Shown: positions 1-8,541 of the stretch, piece by piece | Layout: every line of letters starts with the position of its first letter | How positions within the stretch are numbered: the first letter of the stretch is position 1 | NCBI GenBank assembly: GCA_003150225.1 | Contig: QAND01000023.1 | Coordinates: 1 to 64,000 of the forward strand | Direction: 5' to 3' | Length of the DNA stretch: 64,000 nucleotides | Origin: Bacillota bacterium | GTDB taxonomy: Bacteria > Bacillota > Clostridia > Christensenellales > QAND01 | Program-made: the position numbers and the translations under genes | Notes under the pieces: generated by a model | Databases searched by the model: none | What the model saw: only the letters and a program-made list of their open reading frames with translations | What the model was told of the DNA's origin: nothing

Positions 1-1302
1 TCATTCCCACTCGATGGTGGCCGGGGGTTTGGGGGAGAGGTCGTAGCAGACCCGGTTAACCCCGGGTACCTCCGCCAGAATGCGGTTGGTAATGGCTTGA
101 AGAACCGCCCAATCAAGGGGCTCCACCGTAGCCTCCATTGCGTCGATGGTATTGATGGCTCGGAAAATCACAGGATATTCAAAGCTCCTTGCGCCATCCC
201 GAACGCCGACGGATTTGAAATCCGGCACCACGGTAAAATACTGCCAGACCTTTTGGTCCAAGCCGGCTTTCTGGAACTCCTCCCGCAGGATGGCGTCCGA
301 CTCCCGAACCGCTTCCAGCCGGTCCCGGGTAATGGCCCCCAGGCATCGCACTCCCAAACCAGGGCCCGGGAAGGGCTGACGGTATACCATGCTGTCCGGC
401 AGACCCAGCTCCACACCGCAGGCCCGTACCTCATCCTTGAAAAGCTGGCGAAGCGGCTCCACCAGGGTAAACTGCAGGTCATCCGGCAGACCCCCCACAT
501 TGTGGTGGGACTTGACCATCTTGGCGGTTTTGGTTCCGCTCTCGATGATATCGGGATAGATGGTGCCCTGGGCCAGGAACTCGATGCCGCTGAGTTTACG
601 GGCTTCCTCCTCAAATACCCGGATGAACTCAGCACCGATGATCTTCCGCTTCTGCTCCGGATCGGCAACCCCGGCAAGTTTATCCAGGAAACGGTCTACC
701 GCGTCCACATAGACAAGGTTTGCCTTCATCTGGTTGCGGAACACCTCCACCACCTGCTCCGGCTCTCCTTTTCGCAGAAGACCATGATTCACATGCACAC
801 AGGTAAGCTGATCCCCGATGGCCCGGATCAAAAGAGCTGCTACCACCGAGCTATCCACCCCGCCGGACAGGGCCAGCAGGACCTTCTTATCCCCCACCTG
901 GCGGCGGATCAACTCGATCTGATCGGCGATAAAATTCTTCATGTTCCAGTTGGCCTGGGCATTACAGACATCAAAGACAAAGGGACGCAGGCGATCCAAC
1001 AGGGCGTCCTCATCCTGCGGCCAGGGAGCCTGGTTTTCCGCGGCGGCAGGATGGTCTACTGCCAACACCGGCAAGCCGCAGGCGTACACGCCGGGCGCAA
1101 CATCGATGGCCTGTCCATCCACCACCCGATTGGGGCCGCCGTTAAGGATGACGCCCCGCACGTTAGGCAGAGCAGCCAGCTCCTCCGGTGTGATGTCGTG
1201 GGGATAGATTTCGCTATATACCCCGAGGCTGCGGATCGCCCGGGCAATGGTGGTATTTTCCGTGCTGCCTAGGTCCAAGATGACGATCATATCCTGTTTC
1301 AT
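1..1302 (-). CDS. guaA: GMP synthase with a degenerate, shortened glutaminase domain
   Basis: Makes GMP from XMP with ATP, the last step to guanine nucleotides. The ATP-pyrophosphatase half is intact: P-loop LSGGVDSS at residues 145-152 and the usual C-terminus PATIEWE. The N-terminal class I glutaminase is not. Residues 5-80 still look like it (VILNGGPNRV), but where PVLGICYGMQ should carry the catalytic cysteine the protein reads PVLAVDHPAAAEN, and it then passes within about 25 residues to FVFDVC, skipping the His-Pro-Glu part. The protein is 433 residues against about 510-525 for the family. The frame is open throughout, so this looks like an in-frame deletion, not a frameshift. Glutamine hydrolysis by this chain is not expected; it may use ammonia or a separate subunit. 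Start has GAGGGA 5 nt upstream. Last gene of the dapF-pur-pyrG run. Confidence 0.93.
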   Translation of the reverse strand: MKQDMIVILDLGSTENTTIARAIRSLGVYSEIYPHDITPEELAALPNVRGVILNGGPNRVVDGQAIDVAPGVYACGLPVLAVDHPAAAENQAPWPQDEDALLDRLRPFVFDVCNAQANWNMKNFIADQIELIRRQVGDKKVLLALSGGVDSSVVAALLIRAIGDQLTCVHVNHGLLRKGEPEQVVEVFRNQMKANLVYVDAVDRFLDKLAGVADPEQKRKIIGAEFIRVFEEEARKLSGIEFLAQGTIYPDIIESGTKTAKMVKSHHNVGGLPDDLQFTLVEPLRQLFKDEVRACGVELGLPDSMVYRQPFPGPGLGVRCLGAITRDRLEAVRESDAILREEFQKAGLDQKVWQYFTVVPDFKSVGVRDGARSFEYPVIFRAINTIDAMEATVEPLDWAVLQAITNRILAEVPGVNRVCYDLSPKPPATIEWE

Positions 1303-1330
1303 GGTATTCCCTCACATTTCTATGGTATTT

Positions 1331-2941
1331 CTAGCGATTCCTGCTGTGTTGGATAGCCGCACCGATGAACTCCCGGAACAGGGGGTGGGGCCGGTCCGGC
1401 CGGGACTTGAACTCCGGGTGGAACTGCACCCCTAGGAAGAAGGGATGCCGCTTCAGCTCTATGATCTCGCACAATCCCAGTTGCGGATTGAATCCCACTG
1501 CCTGGAAGTCGTCGTCGATAACTTTCGATACATAGGACGGATTGAACTCGTACCGGTGCCGGTGGCGCTCAGAAATAGCCGTCTCCCCGTAAATGCGAGC
1601 CGCCAGGCTATTGGGCGCGATTTCGCAATCATACCGGCCCAGCCGCATGGTGCCGCCGATGCGGGTAACACCGTTCTGCTCCTCCATCAAATCGATAACG
1701 GGATCCGGGGTATTTGGGTTCATCTCGGTGGAATGGGCCTTTTCCATGCCCTTGGCAAACCGGGCGTATTCCACCACTGCCATCTGCATTCCAAGACAGA
1801 TGCCAAAGAAGGGCACCCCGTTCTCGCGGCAATAGCGGATGGCCTGGATCATCCCTTCCACGCCCCGCTCGCCAAAGCCGCCGGGCACCAGGATGCCGTC
1901 CATGCCGGAAAGCTTCTCTCCAGCGTTCTCAGCGGTGATCTCCTCCGCCTCGATCCAATGAGCGTTTACCTTGGCCTTGTGGAAGCATCCCGCATGAATA
2001 AAGGACTCCGCAATGGAAAAATAGGCGTCTTTCAGTCCAACATATTTGCCCACTACCCCGATGTTGACGGTCTCCTGGGGATGAAGCAGCCGGTCCACCA
2101 TCTCCTCCCAATGGCTAAGGTCGGGGGGTGGGTTGGGAAGGCCCACATGGCGTAGAACCAGGTTGGCCAATCCCTCACGCTCTAGAATCAGCGGAACCTG
2201 ATAGATGGTAGGAGCGTCGCTATTCTCAATAACGCAATCCGGATCAAGATTACACAAAAAGGCGATCTTGTTCTTGATGCCGGGATCCAGAGGACGGTCG
2301 CTCCGGCAGATGAGAGCGTCGGGCTGTATGCCCACGGCGCAAAGATCCCGGACGCTGTGCTGGGTGGGCTTGGTCTTCAATTCCCCGGCACTACGCACAT
2401 AGGGTACCAGGGTCACATGGATATAGAAGCAGTTGTTGCGTCCCACGGTACGCTCCATCTGGCAGATGGCCTCCAAAAACGGCAGGCTCTCGATATCCCC
2501 CACCGTTCCCCCAATTTCCACGATAACAAACTGGGTGCCCTGCTTTTTCGCCACATCCAAAATGGCCTCTTGGATGGCCCCCGTCACATGGGGAATCACC
2601 TGAAGGGTGCCCCCCATATAGACCCCCTGGCGTTCCCGGTCTATAAGGTCGTTGTAGATCCTGCCGGTGGTAATATTCTGCCCCCGCGCCATAGTGACAT
2701 CGGCAAAGCGCTCATAGTGGCCTAGATCCAGGTCGGTCTCCAGGCCATCCTCGGTAACGAATACCTCTCCATGCTGAAAAGGATTCATGGTACCGGGATC
2801 CACGTTGATATAGGGGTCGAATTTCATCATGGCAACGGTATAGCCTCTGCTCTTCAGCAAACGGCCTAAGGACGCTCCCGTAACCCCCTTGCCCAGGGAG
2901 GATACCACGCCTCCCGTGATAAAGATATATTTCGTCTCCAA
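1331..2941 (-). CDS. pyrG: CTP synthase
   Basis: Converts UTP to CTP with ATP and glutamine. The synthetase domain begins KYIFITGGVVSSLGKGV, and the C-terminal class I glutaminase has the nucleophile elbow GICLGMQ and the QFHPEF motif, so this glutaminase is complete, unlike that of the neighbouring guaA. At 536 residues it matches the family length of about 535. I chose a TTG start at 2941 because GGGAGG lies 6 nt upstream and the protein then starts M-E-T-K-Y-I-F; an in-frame ATG at 2974 would add a non-homologous tail. It sits 40 bp after purB and 28 bp before guaA, likely co-transcribed. Confidence 0.96.
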   Translation of the reverse strand: METKYIFITGGVVSSLGKGVTGASLGRLLKSRGYTVAMMKFDPYINVDPGTMNPFQHGEVFVTEDGLETDLDLGHYERFADVTMARGQNITTGRIYNDLIDRERQGVYMGGTLQVIPHVTGAIQEAILDVAKKQGTQFVIVEIGGTVGDIESLPFLEAICQMERTVGRNNCFYIHVTLVPYVRSAGELKTKPTQHSVRDLCAVGIQPDALICRSDRPLDPGIKNKIAFLCNLDPDCVIENSDAPTIYQVPLILEREGLANLVLRHVGLPNPPPDLSHWEEMVDRLLHPQETVNIGVVGKYVGLKDAYFSIAESFIHAGCFHKAKVNAHWIEAEEITAENAGEKLSGMDGILVPGGFGERGVEGMIQAIRYCRENGVPFFGICLGMQMAVVEYARFAKGMEKAHSTEMNPNTPDPVIDLMEEQNGVTRIGGTMRLGRYDCEIAPNSLAARIYGETAISERHRHRYEFNPSYVSKVIDDDFQAVGFNPQLGLCEIIELKRHPFFLGVQFHPEFKSRPDRPHPLFREFIGAAIQHSRNR

Positions 2942-2981
2942 GCTGTACCTCCCGGGGGCCTTTCCCCCACACATTTTTTCT

Positions 2982-4409
2982 CTATACCCGCACGCCGCCC
3001 ATTTGAACCTCCTGCGGTGCCTGGGCCAACAACGGATCTACCACCGCTTTGATAAATTCCTCCACCTGGCTGCCGCTCCGGCCGGTAAATTCCTCGGCCC
3101 GCAGCATCCCGTTTAGTTCGTCAAGAGTCAAACCAAAGGCCGGGTCTGCGGCAATTCGAATCAGAAGATCACAGGGCTCTCCCATGAGCTTCATAGCTCG
3201 GGCAGCGGCATGGGAATGAACCCGAATCCGCTCGTGAACCTCCTGGCGGTCACCGCCCTTTTTTACCGCCTCCATAAGGATATTCTCTGTGGCCATAAAG
3301 GGCAGGTTCTCCTCCACATGGCGCCGGGCCATCTCGGGGTACACCACCATCCCCTGGGCGATATCCGCATAGAGCTCCAGAATGGCGTCGGTGGATAAAA
3401 ACGCTTCCGAAAGGGCAATCCGACGGTTGGCACTATCGTCCAGCGTCCGCTCCAGCCACTGGGTAGAGGCCGTCATGGCGGTATCCTGGTACAGAGCCAG
3501 CACATGGCGGCTCAAGGCGCACATCCGCTCGCTCCGCATGGGATTCCGTTTATAAGCCATGGCGGAGGATCCGATCTGACTCTTGCCGATAGGTTCCTCC
3601 ACCTCGCCCTCGTGCATCAACAGCCGAAGATCGGTGGCAAACTTGCTGGCGCTCTGGGCGATCCCCGACAGCACCGCCAGGATGGAGCTGTCCACCTTTC
3701 GGGAGTAGGTTTGACCCGACACCGGATAAGCGGCGGAAAAGCCCATCTTCCGGACAAAACGGCGTTCTAGCTCCCGCACCTTCTCCTCATCCCCGTCAAA
3801 CAGATCCAAAAAACTGGCCTGTGTGCCGGTGGTACCCTTGTTCCCCAGAAGTTTTAGGCTGGAAAGCAGGTGGTCGAGATCATCGAGATCCAGGGTTAGA
3901 TCCTGCATCCATAGCGTTGCTCGTTTTCCCACCGTCACCAACTGAGCGGGTTGGAAGTGGGTATAGCCCAGGCAGGGGGTGTTCCGATACTCTAAGGCAA
4001 AGGCACGAAGCCGCCGCAGCACCTCCAGGAGCTTCCCCTGTAAGAGCCGAAGCGCTTCCCGCATGATGATGAGATCGCCATTATCCGTCACAAAGCAGGA
4101 GGTAGCTCCCAGATGGATGATCCCCGCGGCCTTGGGCGCAGCCTGGCCATAGACGTACACATGAGCCATAACGTCATGGCGGACTTCCTCCTCCCGTTGG
4201 CGGACAGCATCAAAGTCAATATCTGATTGATGTGCCCGAAGCTCATCCACCTGCTCTTGGGTAACGGGAAGCCCCAGTTCCATCTCCGCCTCGGCTAAAG
4301 CCGTCCATAATTCCCGCCAGGTCTCCGCTCGTTTCTGGGCTGAGAATAGATACTGCATTTCATCGCTGGCGTACCGCCCCCCCAGGGGGCTCTCATACCG
4401 ATCCCGCAT
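2982..4409 (-). CDS. purB: Adenylosuccinate lyase
   Basis: Cytosolic enzyme of the fumarase/aspartase superfamily acting twice in purine synthesis: it cleaves SAICAR to AICAR and adenylosuccinate to AMP, releasing fumarate. The superfamily signature is seen as SSAMAYKRNP at residues 281-290, with the conserved HLGATS at 99-104 and TTGTQASF at 193-200. Length of 475 residues is normal for the clostridial form. It begins 14 bp after the purF stop, strongly suggesting translation from the same transcript, and is followed by pyrG. Nothing odd seen. Confidence 0.96.
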   Translation of the reverse strand: MRDRYESPLGGRYASDEMQYLFSAQKRAETWRELWTALAEAEMELGLPVTQEQVDELRAHQSDIDFDAVRQREEEVRHDVMAHVYVYGQAAPKAAGIIHLGATSCFVTDNGDLIIMREALRLLQGKLLEVLRRLRAFALEYRNTPCLGYTHFQPAQLVTVGKRATLWMQDLTLDLDDLDHLLSSLKLLGNKGTTGTQASFLDLFDGDEEKVRELERRFVRKMGFSAAYPVSGQTYSRKVDSSILAVLSGIAQSASKFATDLRLLMHEGEVEEPIGKSQIGSSAMAYKRNPMRSERMCALSRHVLALYQDTAMTASTQWLERTLDDSANRRIALSEAFLSTDAILELYADIAQGMVVYPEMARRHVEENLPFMATENILMEAVKKGGDRQEVHERIRVHSHAAARAMKLMGEPCDLLIRIAADPAFGLTLDELNGMLRAEEFTGRSGSQVEEFIKAVVDPLLAQAPQEVQMGGVRV

Positions 4410-4423
4410 GGGTTTCTCCTTCC

Positions 4424-5842
4424 CTAGCAGCCCTTGCGTTTACACTTTTTAAGATCCATGGGATAATTGCCGTCAAAACAGGCGGTACAGAATCCCTTAG
4501 GGCCATTGCCGTTCTCATCATATACCGAGCTGGTTAGCATATCCAGATCCAGGTACTCCAAGGAATCGGCACCCAAAAGCTTTCTGACGCCCTCAACCTT
4601 CAGCTTGCTGCCGATGAGCTGCCCCGCGTTTGGAGTGTTGATACCGAAATGGCAGGGATATTTCACCGGCGGGGAACTAATCCTCATGTGGACCTCCTTG
4701 GCTCCCGCCTGGCGCAGCGTCTCCACCAATTTGATGGTGGTGGTGCCCCGGACGATGGAATCATCTACCAGCACGATGCGTTTGCCCCGAACCTGCTCCG
4801 CAAGAGGGGTCAATTTCAGCCGCACGGTGTTCTCCCGGACGATCTGGCTGGGCTGGATGAAGGTTCTGCCCACATAGGGGTTCTTCAACAGGGCCTGGCC
4901 ATAGGGAATCCCACTGGCGTCGGCGTAGCCAATGGCAGAGGGCAGAGCGGATTCCGGTACACCGGCTACCATATCAGCCTCCACCGGATGATTTTTGGCC
5001 AATAGCTGGCCTGCCCGGTACCGGGCCCCATATACCCCGGCTCCGCACATGGTGCTGTCAGCCCGGGCAAAATAGACGTATTCAAAGACGCACATATGCT
5101 CGGCCACCACCTTGCCCTGGACGGAATGCAGGCCGCTTTCATCGATGGTGACGATCTCACCGGGCGCCACGTCCCGAATGAAGACGCCGCCCAGAGCATC
5201 GAAGGTACAGGACTCAGAGGCCAGCATATAGCTGTTGCCCACCTTCCCGATGCATAGGGGCCGGATGCCCCAGGGATCCCGGACGCCCACCAACTTCTCC
5301 CGGTTCATGATGGTCAGGGCATAGCTGCCATATACCACTTGCATCATCCCTATGATGGCCTGTTCCAGGCCCACCTCCATGCGCCGGGCGATGAGATGCA
5401 GCAGAATCTCGCTGTCCACATCGGATTGCAGCAGCACACCCTTATCCCGAAGACTAGCGCTTAAAGCCGGGCCGTTGACGATATGGCCGTTATGGCAGAT
5501 GGCCAGGAATCCATCCTTACTGTGCATCACAATGGGCTGCACCGAGAGCACCGCATGGGCGTCGGCGCTGGTAGCGTACCGCACATGGCCCACGGCAATC
5601 TTCTGCTTATCGAACATCTTCAAGGTCTGCGCGTCAAACACATCCCCCACCAAACCTAAGTCCTTGTGATAGCGGACGGTTTTCCCGTCGGTAGAGGCGA
5701 TGCCAGCGCCATCTTGACCCCGATGCTGCATGGAAAACAGGGCCAAATAGGCCGCTGAGCCCATGGAGATATCCCCGGTATTATAGACGCCATATACGCC
5801 GCACTTTTCTCTGAGACCGACCTGTTGCTGACAATAGTTCAT
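4424..5842 (-). CDS. purF: Amidophosphoribosyltransferase
   Basis: First committed step of purine synthesis: PRPP plus glutamine to phosphoribosylamine. An N-terminal nucleophile glutaminase follows a 13-residue propeptide, with the mature Cys expected at residue 14 (KCGVYG). The PRPP-binding motif VLVDDSIVRGTT is at about 357-368. Cysteines late in the protein (FCTACFDG near the C-terminus) fit the iron-sulfur type known from Bacillus. Start ATG 5842 is preceded by GAGGAGG at a 6-7 nt spacing; an upstream in-frame start at 5920 would add 26 residues unlike the family. The 122-bp gap to dapF holds a small hairpin (5938-5952) followed on this strand by an AT-rich stretch, so partial termination or an extra promoter there is possible. 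Confidence 0.96.
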   Translation of the reverse strand: MNYCQQQVGLREKCGVYGVYNTGDISMGSAAYLALFSMQHRGQDGAGIASTDGKTVRYHKDLGLVGDVFDAQTLKMFDKQKIAVGHVRYATSADAHAVLSVQPIVMHSKDGFLAICHNGHIVNGPALSASLRDKGVLLQSDVDSEILLHLIARRMEVGLEQAIIGMMQVVYGSYALTIMNREKLVGVRDPWGIRPLCIGKVGNSYMLASESCTFDALGGVFIRDVAPGEIVTIDESGLHSVQGKVVAEHMCVFEYVYFARADSTMCGAGVYGARYRAGQLLAKNHPVEADMVAGVPESALPSAIGYADASGIPYGQALLKNPYVGRTFIQPSQIVRENTVRLKLTPLAEQVRGKRIVLVDDSIVRGTTTIKLVETLRQAGAKEVHMRISSPPVKYPCHFGINTPNAGQLIGSKLKVEGVRKLLGADSLEYLDLDMLTSSVYDENGNGPKGFCTACFDGNYPMDLKKCKRKGC

Positions 5843-5964
5843 CTTGCGTTCCTCCTCATCGTCGCCCGGGGCGCTGCCCCGTCGGAAGCGGTTCCGTTCT
5901 CCATGGTATTGATAGGACATTTGAAAAATATATTTTACCCCGGCATACGGGGAATCGTCAATGT

Positions 5965-6804
5965 TTACCGGGATTCCTCCCGCAAAATTCCATCATAGAC
6001 CCAAGCGGCAGGACCTTCCATATAGACGGGTTCCCCTTCCCCGGCCCAGGAAAGAAGTAAATCGCCCTTCGTCAAATGGATTCGGGCGGTATTTCCCACC
6101 TTTTGGAGCAACCGGGCCGCCACCATAACAGCACAGGCCCCGGTGCCGCAGGCCATGGTCTCCCCTGCGCCCCGCTCATACACCCGCATCGTAAGGCTGC
6201 CATCCGGCTCCACCTGCACAAACTCCGTGTTGATCCGATCGGGGAACATGGGATGCCGCTCAAACCCCGGCCCGATGGCCCCAAGATCCAGGGCAGCGAT
6301 GTCCTCCAAAAAGACGACGCTGTGGGGATTTCCCATATTCACAAGGGTGCCCCGCACCCCCATTCCCGAGGCGGTATAGGGCATGTCCACAAACCGAGGC
6401 GCATCGCAGAGAGCGGGAATGCGTGCGCATTCTAAAATCGGTACCCCCATATTGACCCGAACGGAGTACACAACGCCATCCTTCACCCGAAGTTCTAGAA
6501 CTTTCCTTCCCCCCTGGGTGTCCACGGTAATGATCTCCTTTTTTACAAGGCCGCTTTCGTAGGCCAGCTTACCCAGACACCGGGTTGCGTTGCCGCACAT
6601 CTTGGCCTCGCTACCGTCGCTGTTATAGATCCGCATATAGAGATCCGCCTCTCGGCCAAGGCCATAGACGATGATCCCATCGGCGCCGATGCCGGTAAAC
6701 CGGTCGCAAAGGGGAACCGCCAGCGCCCCATACCGGGGATCATCCCACTCCCCCTGGATCATAATAAAATCATTTCCCAAGCCGTGCATCTTGGCAAATC
6801 GCAT
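5965..6804 (-). CDS. dapF: Diaminopimelate epimerase
   Basis: Interconverts LL- and meso-diaminopimelate for lysine and peptidoglycan synthesis; cofactor-free two-base mechanism using two cysteines. Both are present: Cys70 in KMCGNATRC and Cys219 in ETMACGTGACA. Length 279 is typical. It is the first gene after the promoter at 6864-6892 and lies upstream of purF on the same strand, an unusual partner for purine genes that may simply reflect a shared growth-linked transcript. Start ATG gives the expected MRFAKMHGLGNDF. Confidence 0.95.
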   Translation of the reverse strand: MRFAKMHGLGNDFIMIQGEWDDPRYGALAVPLCDRFTGIGADGIIVYGLGREADLYMRIYNSDGSEAKMCGNATRCLGKLAYESGLVKKEIITVDTQGGRKVLELRVKDGVVYSVRVNMGVPILECARIPALCDAPRFVDMPYTASGMGVRGTLVNMGNPHSVVFLEDIAALDLGAIGPGFERHPMFPDRINTEFVQVEPDGSLTMRVYERGAGETMACGTGACAVMVAARLLQKVGNTARIHLTKGDLLLSWAGEGEPVYMEGPAAWVYDGILREESR

Positions 6805-6863
6805 TCCTTTGCCCCATTTCCATAATTTGCAGGAAAAATTGCAAATTATCCATTTTCGCTCCC

Positions 6864-6892
6864 ATTATACCCTTGGAATTGCAGCATATCAA
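6864..6892 (-). promoter_or_regulatory. Sigma-A type promoter of dapF-purF-purB-pyrG-guaA
   Basis: On the minus strand TTGATA (6887-6892), a 17-nt spacer, then TATAAT (6864-6869). It lies about 60 nt before the dapF start. Nothing resembling a purine riboswitch is visible between it and dapF. Confidence 0.75.
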
Positions 6893-6946
6893 TAGATTTC
6901 CTGCAATTTATAGGGCTTTTTTTCGAAAGCCACAGCCCAAAACCAG

Positions 6947-6971
6947 AAAGGAGGAGCCGCGCTCCTCCTTT
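6947..6971 (-). terminator. Terminator after glnA
   Basis: A perfect 11-bp stem (AAAGGAGGAGC / GCTCCTCCTTT) with a 3-nt loop directly after the glnA stop. The minus-strand tail is only moderately U-rich (CTGGTTTT), so termination strength is uncertain. Confidence 0.7.
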
Positions 6972-6974
6972 GGG

Positions 6975-8306
6975 TCAATGGGTGATAAGATAGTGGTCCA
7001 ATTCCCACTGATGAACCTGGGTACGATAATCCTCCCACTCCATCTTTTTGGCAAACAGGTACCGGTCGTAGACATGCTCTCCAAGGGTCTCCCGGATGAG
7101 GGGATCCGCCTGGAAGCAGAGGATGGCCTCGTCCAGGCTACCGGGCAGCACATCGATGTGCTTTTCCAAAAGCTCGTTGCGGGGCATCTCATAGATGTTG
7201 GAGCCCACGGGCGGAGGCGGGGTCAATCCACGCTTAATGCCATCCAGGCCAGCGGCCAAAGCCAGGGCCAGAGCCAGATAGGGGTTGGCGGAGGGATCGG
7301 GATTCCGAAGCTCGCACCGGGTACTGGCTCCTTTGCTGTCAGGAACCCGAATGAGAGGGCTCCGATTCCGGGCGGACCAGGCGATGTACATGGGCGCCTC
7401 ATAGCCGGGCACCAACCGCTTGTAGCTGTTGATCAGAGGGTTGGTCACCAGCGCCATGCCCTTAGCATGGGCCATAAGCCCCGCCATAAACTGATAGGCG
7501 GTCTGGGACAGGTTCAGCGGATCGTTGGGATCATAGAACACGTTCTTCCCATCCCGGCTCAAGGACATATTGAGGTGCATGCCGTTGCCCGCCGCTCCAA
7601 ACACCGGCTTGGGCATAAAGGTGGCGTGCATCCCATTGCGGAGGGCCACCGTCTTAACCACCAGCTTGAAGGTGAGGATATTATCGGCTGCGGCAACCGC
7701 CTCATCGTACTTGAAGTCAATCTCGTGCTGACCCTTGGCATTCTCGTGATGGCTGGCCTCGATCTCAAAACCCATGCGTTCCAGGGTGATGCAGATATCC
7801 TGACGAAGGGTTTCCCCCTTATCGATAGGAGCCAGATCAAAGTAGGCGGCCTGATCGTTGGTCACCATGGTGGGTTTGCCATCCTCATCCAGATTGAAAA
7901 GGAAAAACTCGCACTCCGGGCCCACGTTAAAGGTATAGCCCATATCGGCGGCCTCCTGGATGACCTTTTTCAGCACATTCCGAGGACAGCCCATAAAGGG
8001 TTCCCGCTTGGTGGTATACACATCGCAGATCATCCGGGCCACGTTGCCATCGCTGCTGGGCCAGGGCAAGAGGCAATAGGTATCCAGATCCGGCCAAAGG
8101 TACATATCGGACTCATCGATGCGGACAAATCCCTCGATGGAGGAGCCGTCGAACATCATTTCGTTGTTGAGGGCCTTTTCCAGCTGGGCCGGCGTGATGG
8201 CAACATTCTTAAGCGTGCCAAGGATATCGGTGAATTGGAGGCGGATAAACCGTACATTTTGGGTTTTTACCAGCTCCATAATCTCCTCTTTGGTTCGTTT
8301 GGCCAA
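6975..8306 (-). CDS. glnA: Glutamine synthetase, type I
   Basis: ATP-dependent ligation of ammonia to glutamate, a dodecameric cytosolic enzyme. Recognised from the GSI core: MFDGSSIEGF, ATFMPKPVFG, the PSANPYLALA stretch and the C-terminal DHYLITH. With 443 residues it matches the Bacillus/Clostridium class and lacks the adenylylation-type extension. I prefer a TTG start at 8306 because AGAAGGAGG precedes it by about 7 nt, giving M-A-K-R-T-K; the ATG at 8330 lies upstream of that site. Divergent from purL. The intergenic region has GATAG inverted repeats over a possible -10, a candidate regulator site; I see no good GlnR/TnrA consensus. Confidence 0.95.
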   Translation of the reverse strand: MAKRTKEEIMELVKTQNVRFIRLQFTDILGTLKNVAITPAQLEKALNNEMMFDGSSIEGFVRIDESDMYLWPDLDTYCLLPWPSSDGNVARMICDVYTTKREPFMGCPRNVLKKVIQEAADMGYTFNVGPECEFFLFNLDEDGKPTMVTNDQAAYFDLAPIDKGETLRQDICITLERMGFEIEASHHENAKGQHEIDFKYDEAVAAADNILTFKLVVKTVALRNGMHATFMPKPVFGAAGNGMHLNMSLSRDGKNVFYDPNDPLNLSQTAYQFMAGLMAHAKGMALVTNPLINSYKRLVPGYEAPMYIAWSARNRSPLIRVPDSKGASTRCELRNPDPSANPYLALALALAAGLDGIKRGLTPPPPVGSNIYEMPRNELLEKHIDVLPGSLDEAILCFQADPLIRETLGEHVYDRYLFAKKMEWEDYRTQVHQWELDHYLITH

Positions 8307-8411
8307 GTTGGTTCCTCCTTCTGCGGGCATTCCCGCTGTTGATTGATGGCAGCTTTACCCGTTTAGGATAAGGCAAGCGGGCCATTTTCGCAATGAAAAA
8401 ATGGGGTTTTT

Positions 8412-8443
8412 CTATCCTTATTATATATGGATAGCATTCTATC
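8412..8443. promoter_or_regulatory. GATAG inverted repeats in the glnA/purL gap
   Basis: CTATCC (8412-8417) and GGATAG (8429-8434) form an inverted repeat around a minus-strand TATAAT (8420-8425). The second arm also pairs with CTATC (8439-8443), giving GATAG-CATT-CTATC. Possible operator over the glnA promoter. The only TTGATA upstream is 14 nt from the -10, which is too close for a standard promoter, so the assignment is weak. Confidence 0.35.
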
Positions 8444-8501
8444 AACTTTACTACCGGTTTGGCAACCATTTTTTTAGGCCCTGCCTTCCTGGGAATATGT
8501 A

Positions 8502-8510
8502 TGGTATAAT
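8502..8510 (+). promoter_or_regulatory. Extended -10 promoter of purL
   Basis: TGGTATAAT, an extended -10 (TGn plus TATAAT at 8505-8510), 32 nt before the purL ATG. The -35 region (TGCCTT) is poor, as is common for extended -10 promoters. Confidence 0.55.
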
Positions 8511-8541
8511 GAGCAAAAATCCATCCGACGGAGGTATCCCC

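Noticed and set aside
97..1272. 391-residue open frame opposite guaA
   Set aside because: Shadow of the guaA codons; guaA has a recognisable sequence and a proper ribosome site.
1..1302. guaA as a frameshifted pseudogene
   Set aside because: The frame is continuous and no missing glutaminase part is found in another frame or in the 28-bp upstream gap; the ATPase half is well conserved.
6873..8342. 489-residue open frame opposite glnA
   Set aside because: Mirror of the glnA coding frame in GC-rich DNA; no ribosome site, no recognisable protein, and glnA is certain.
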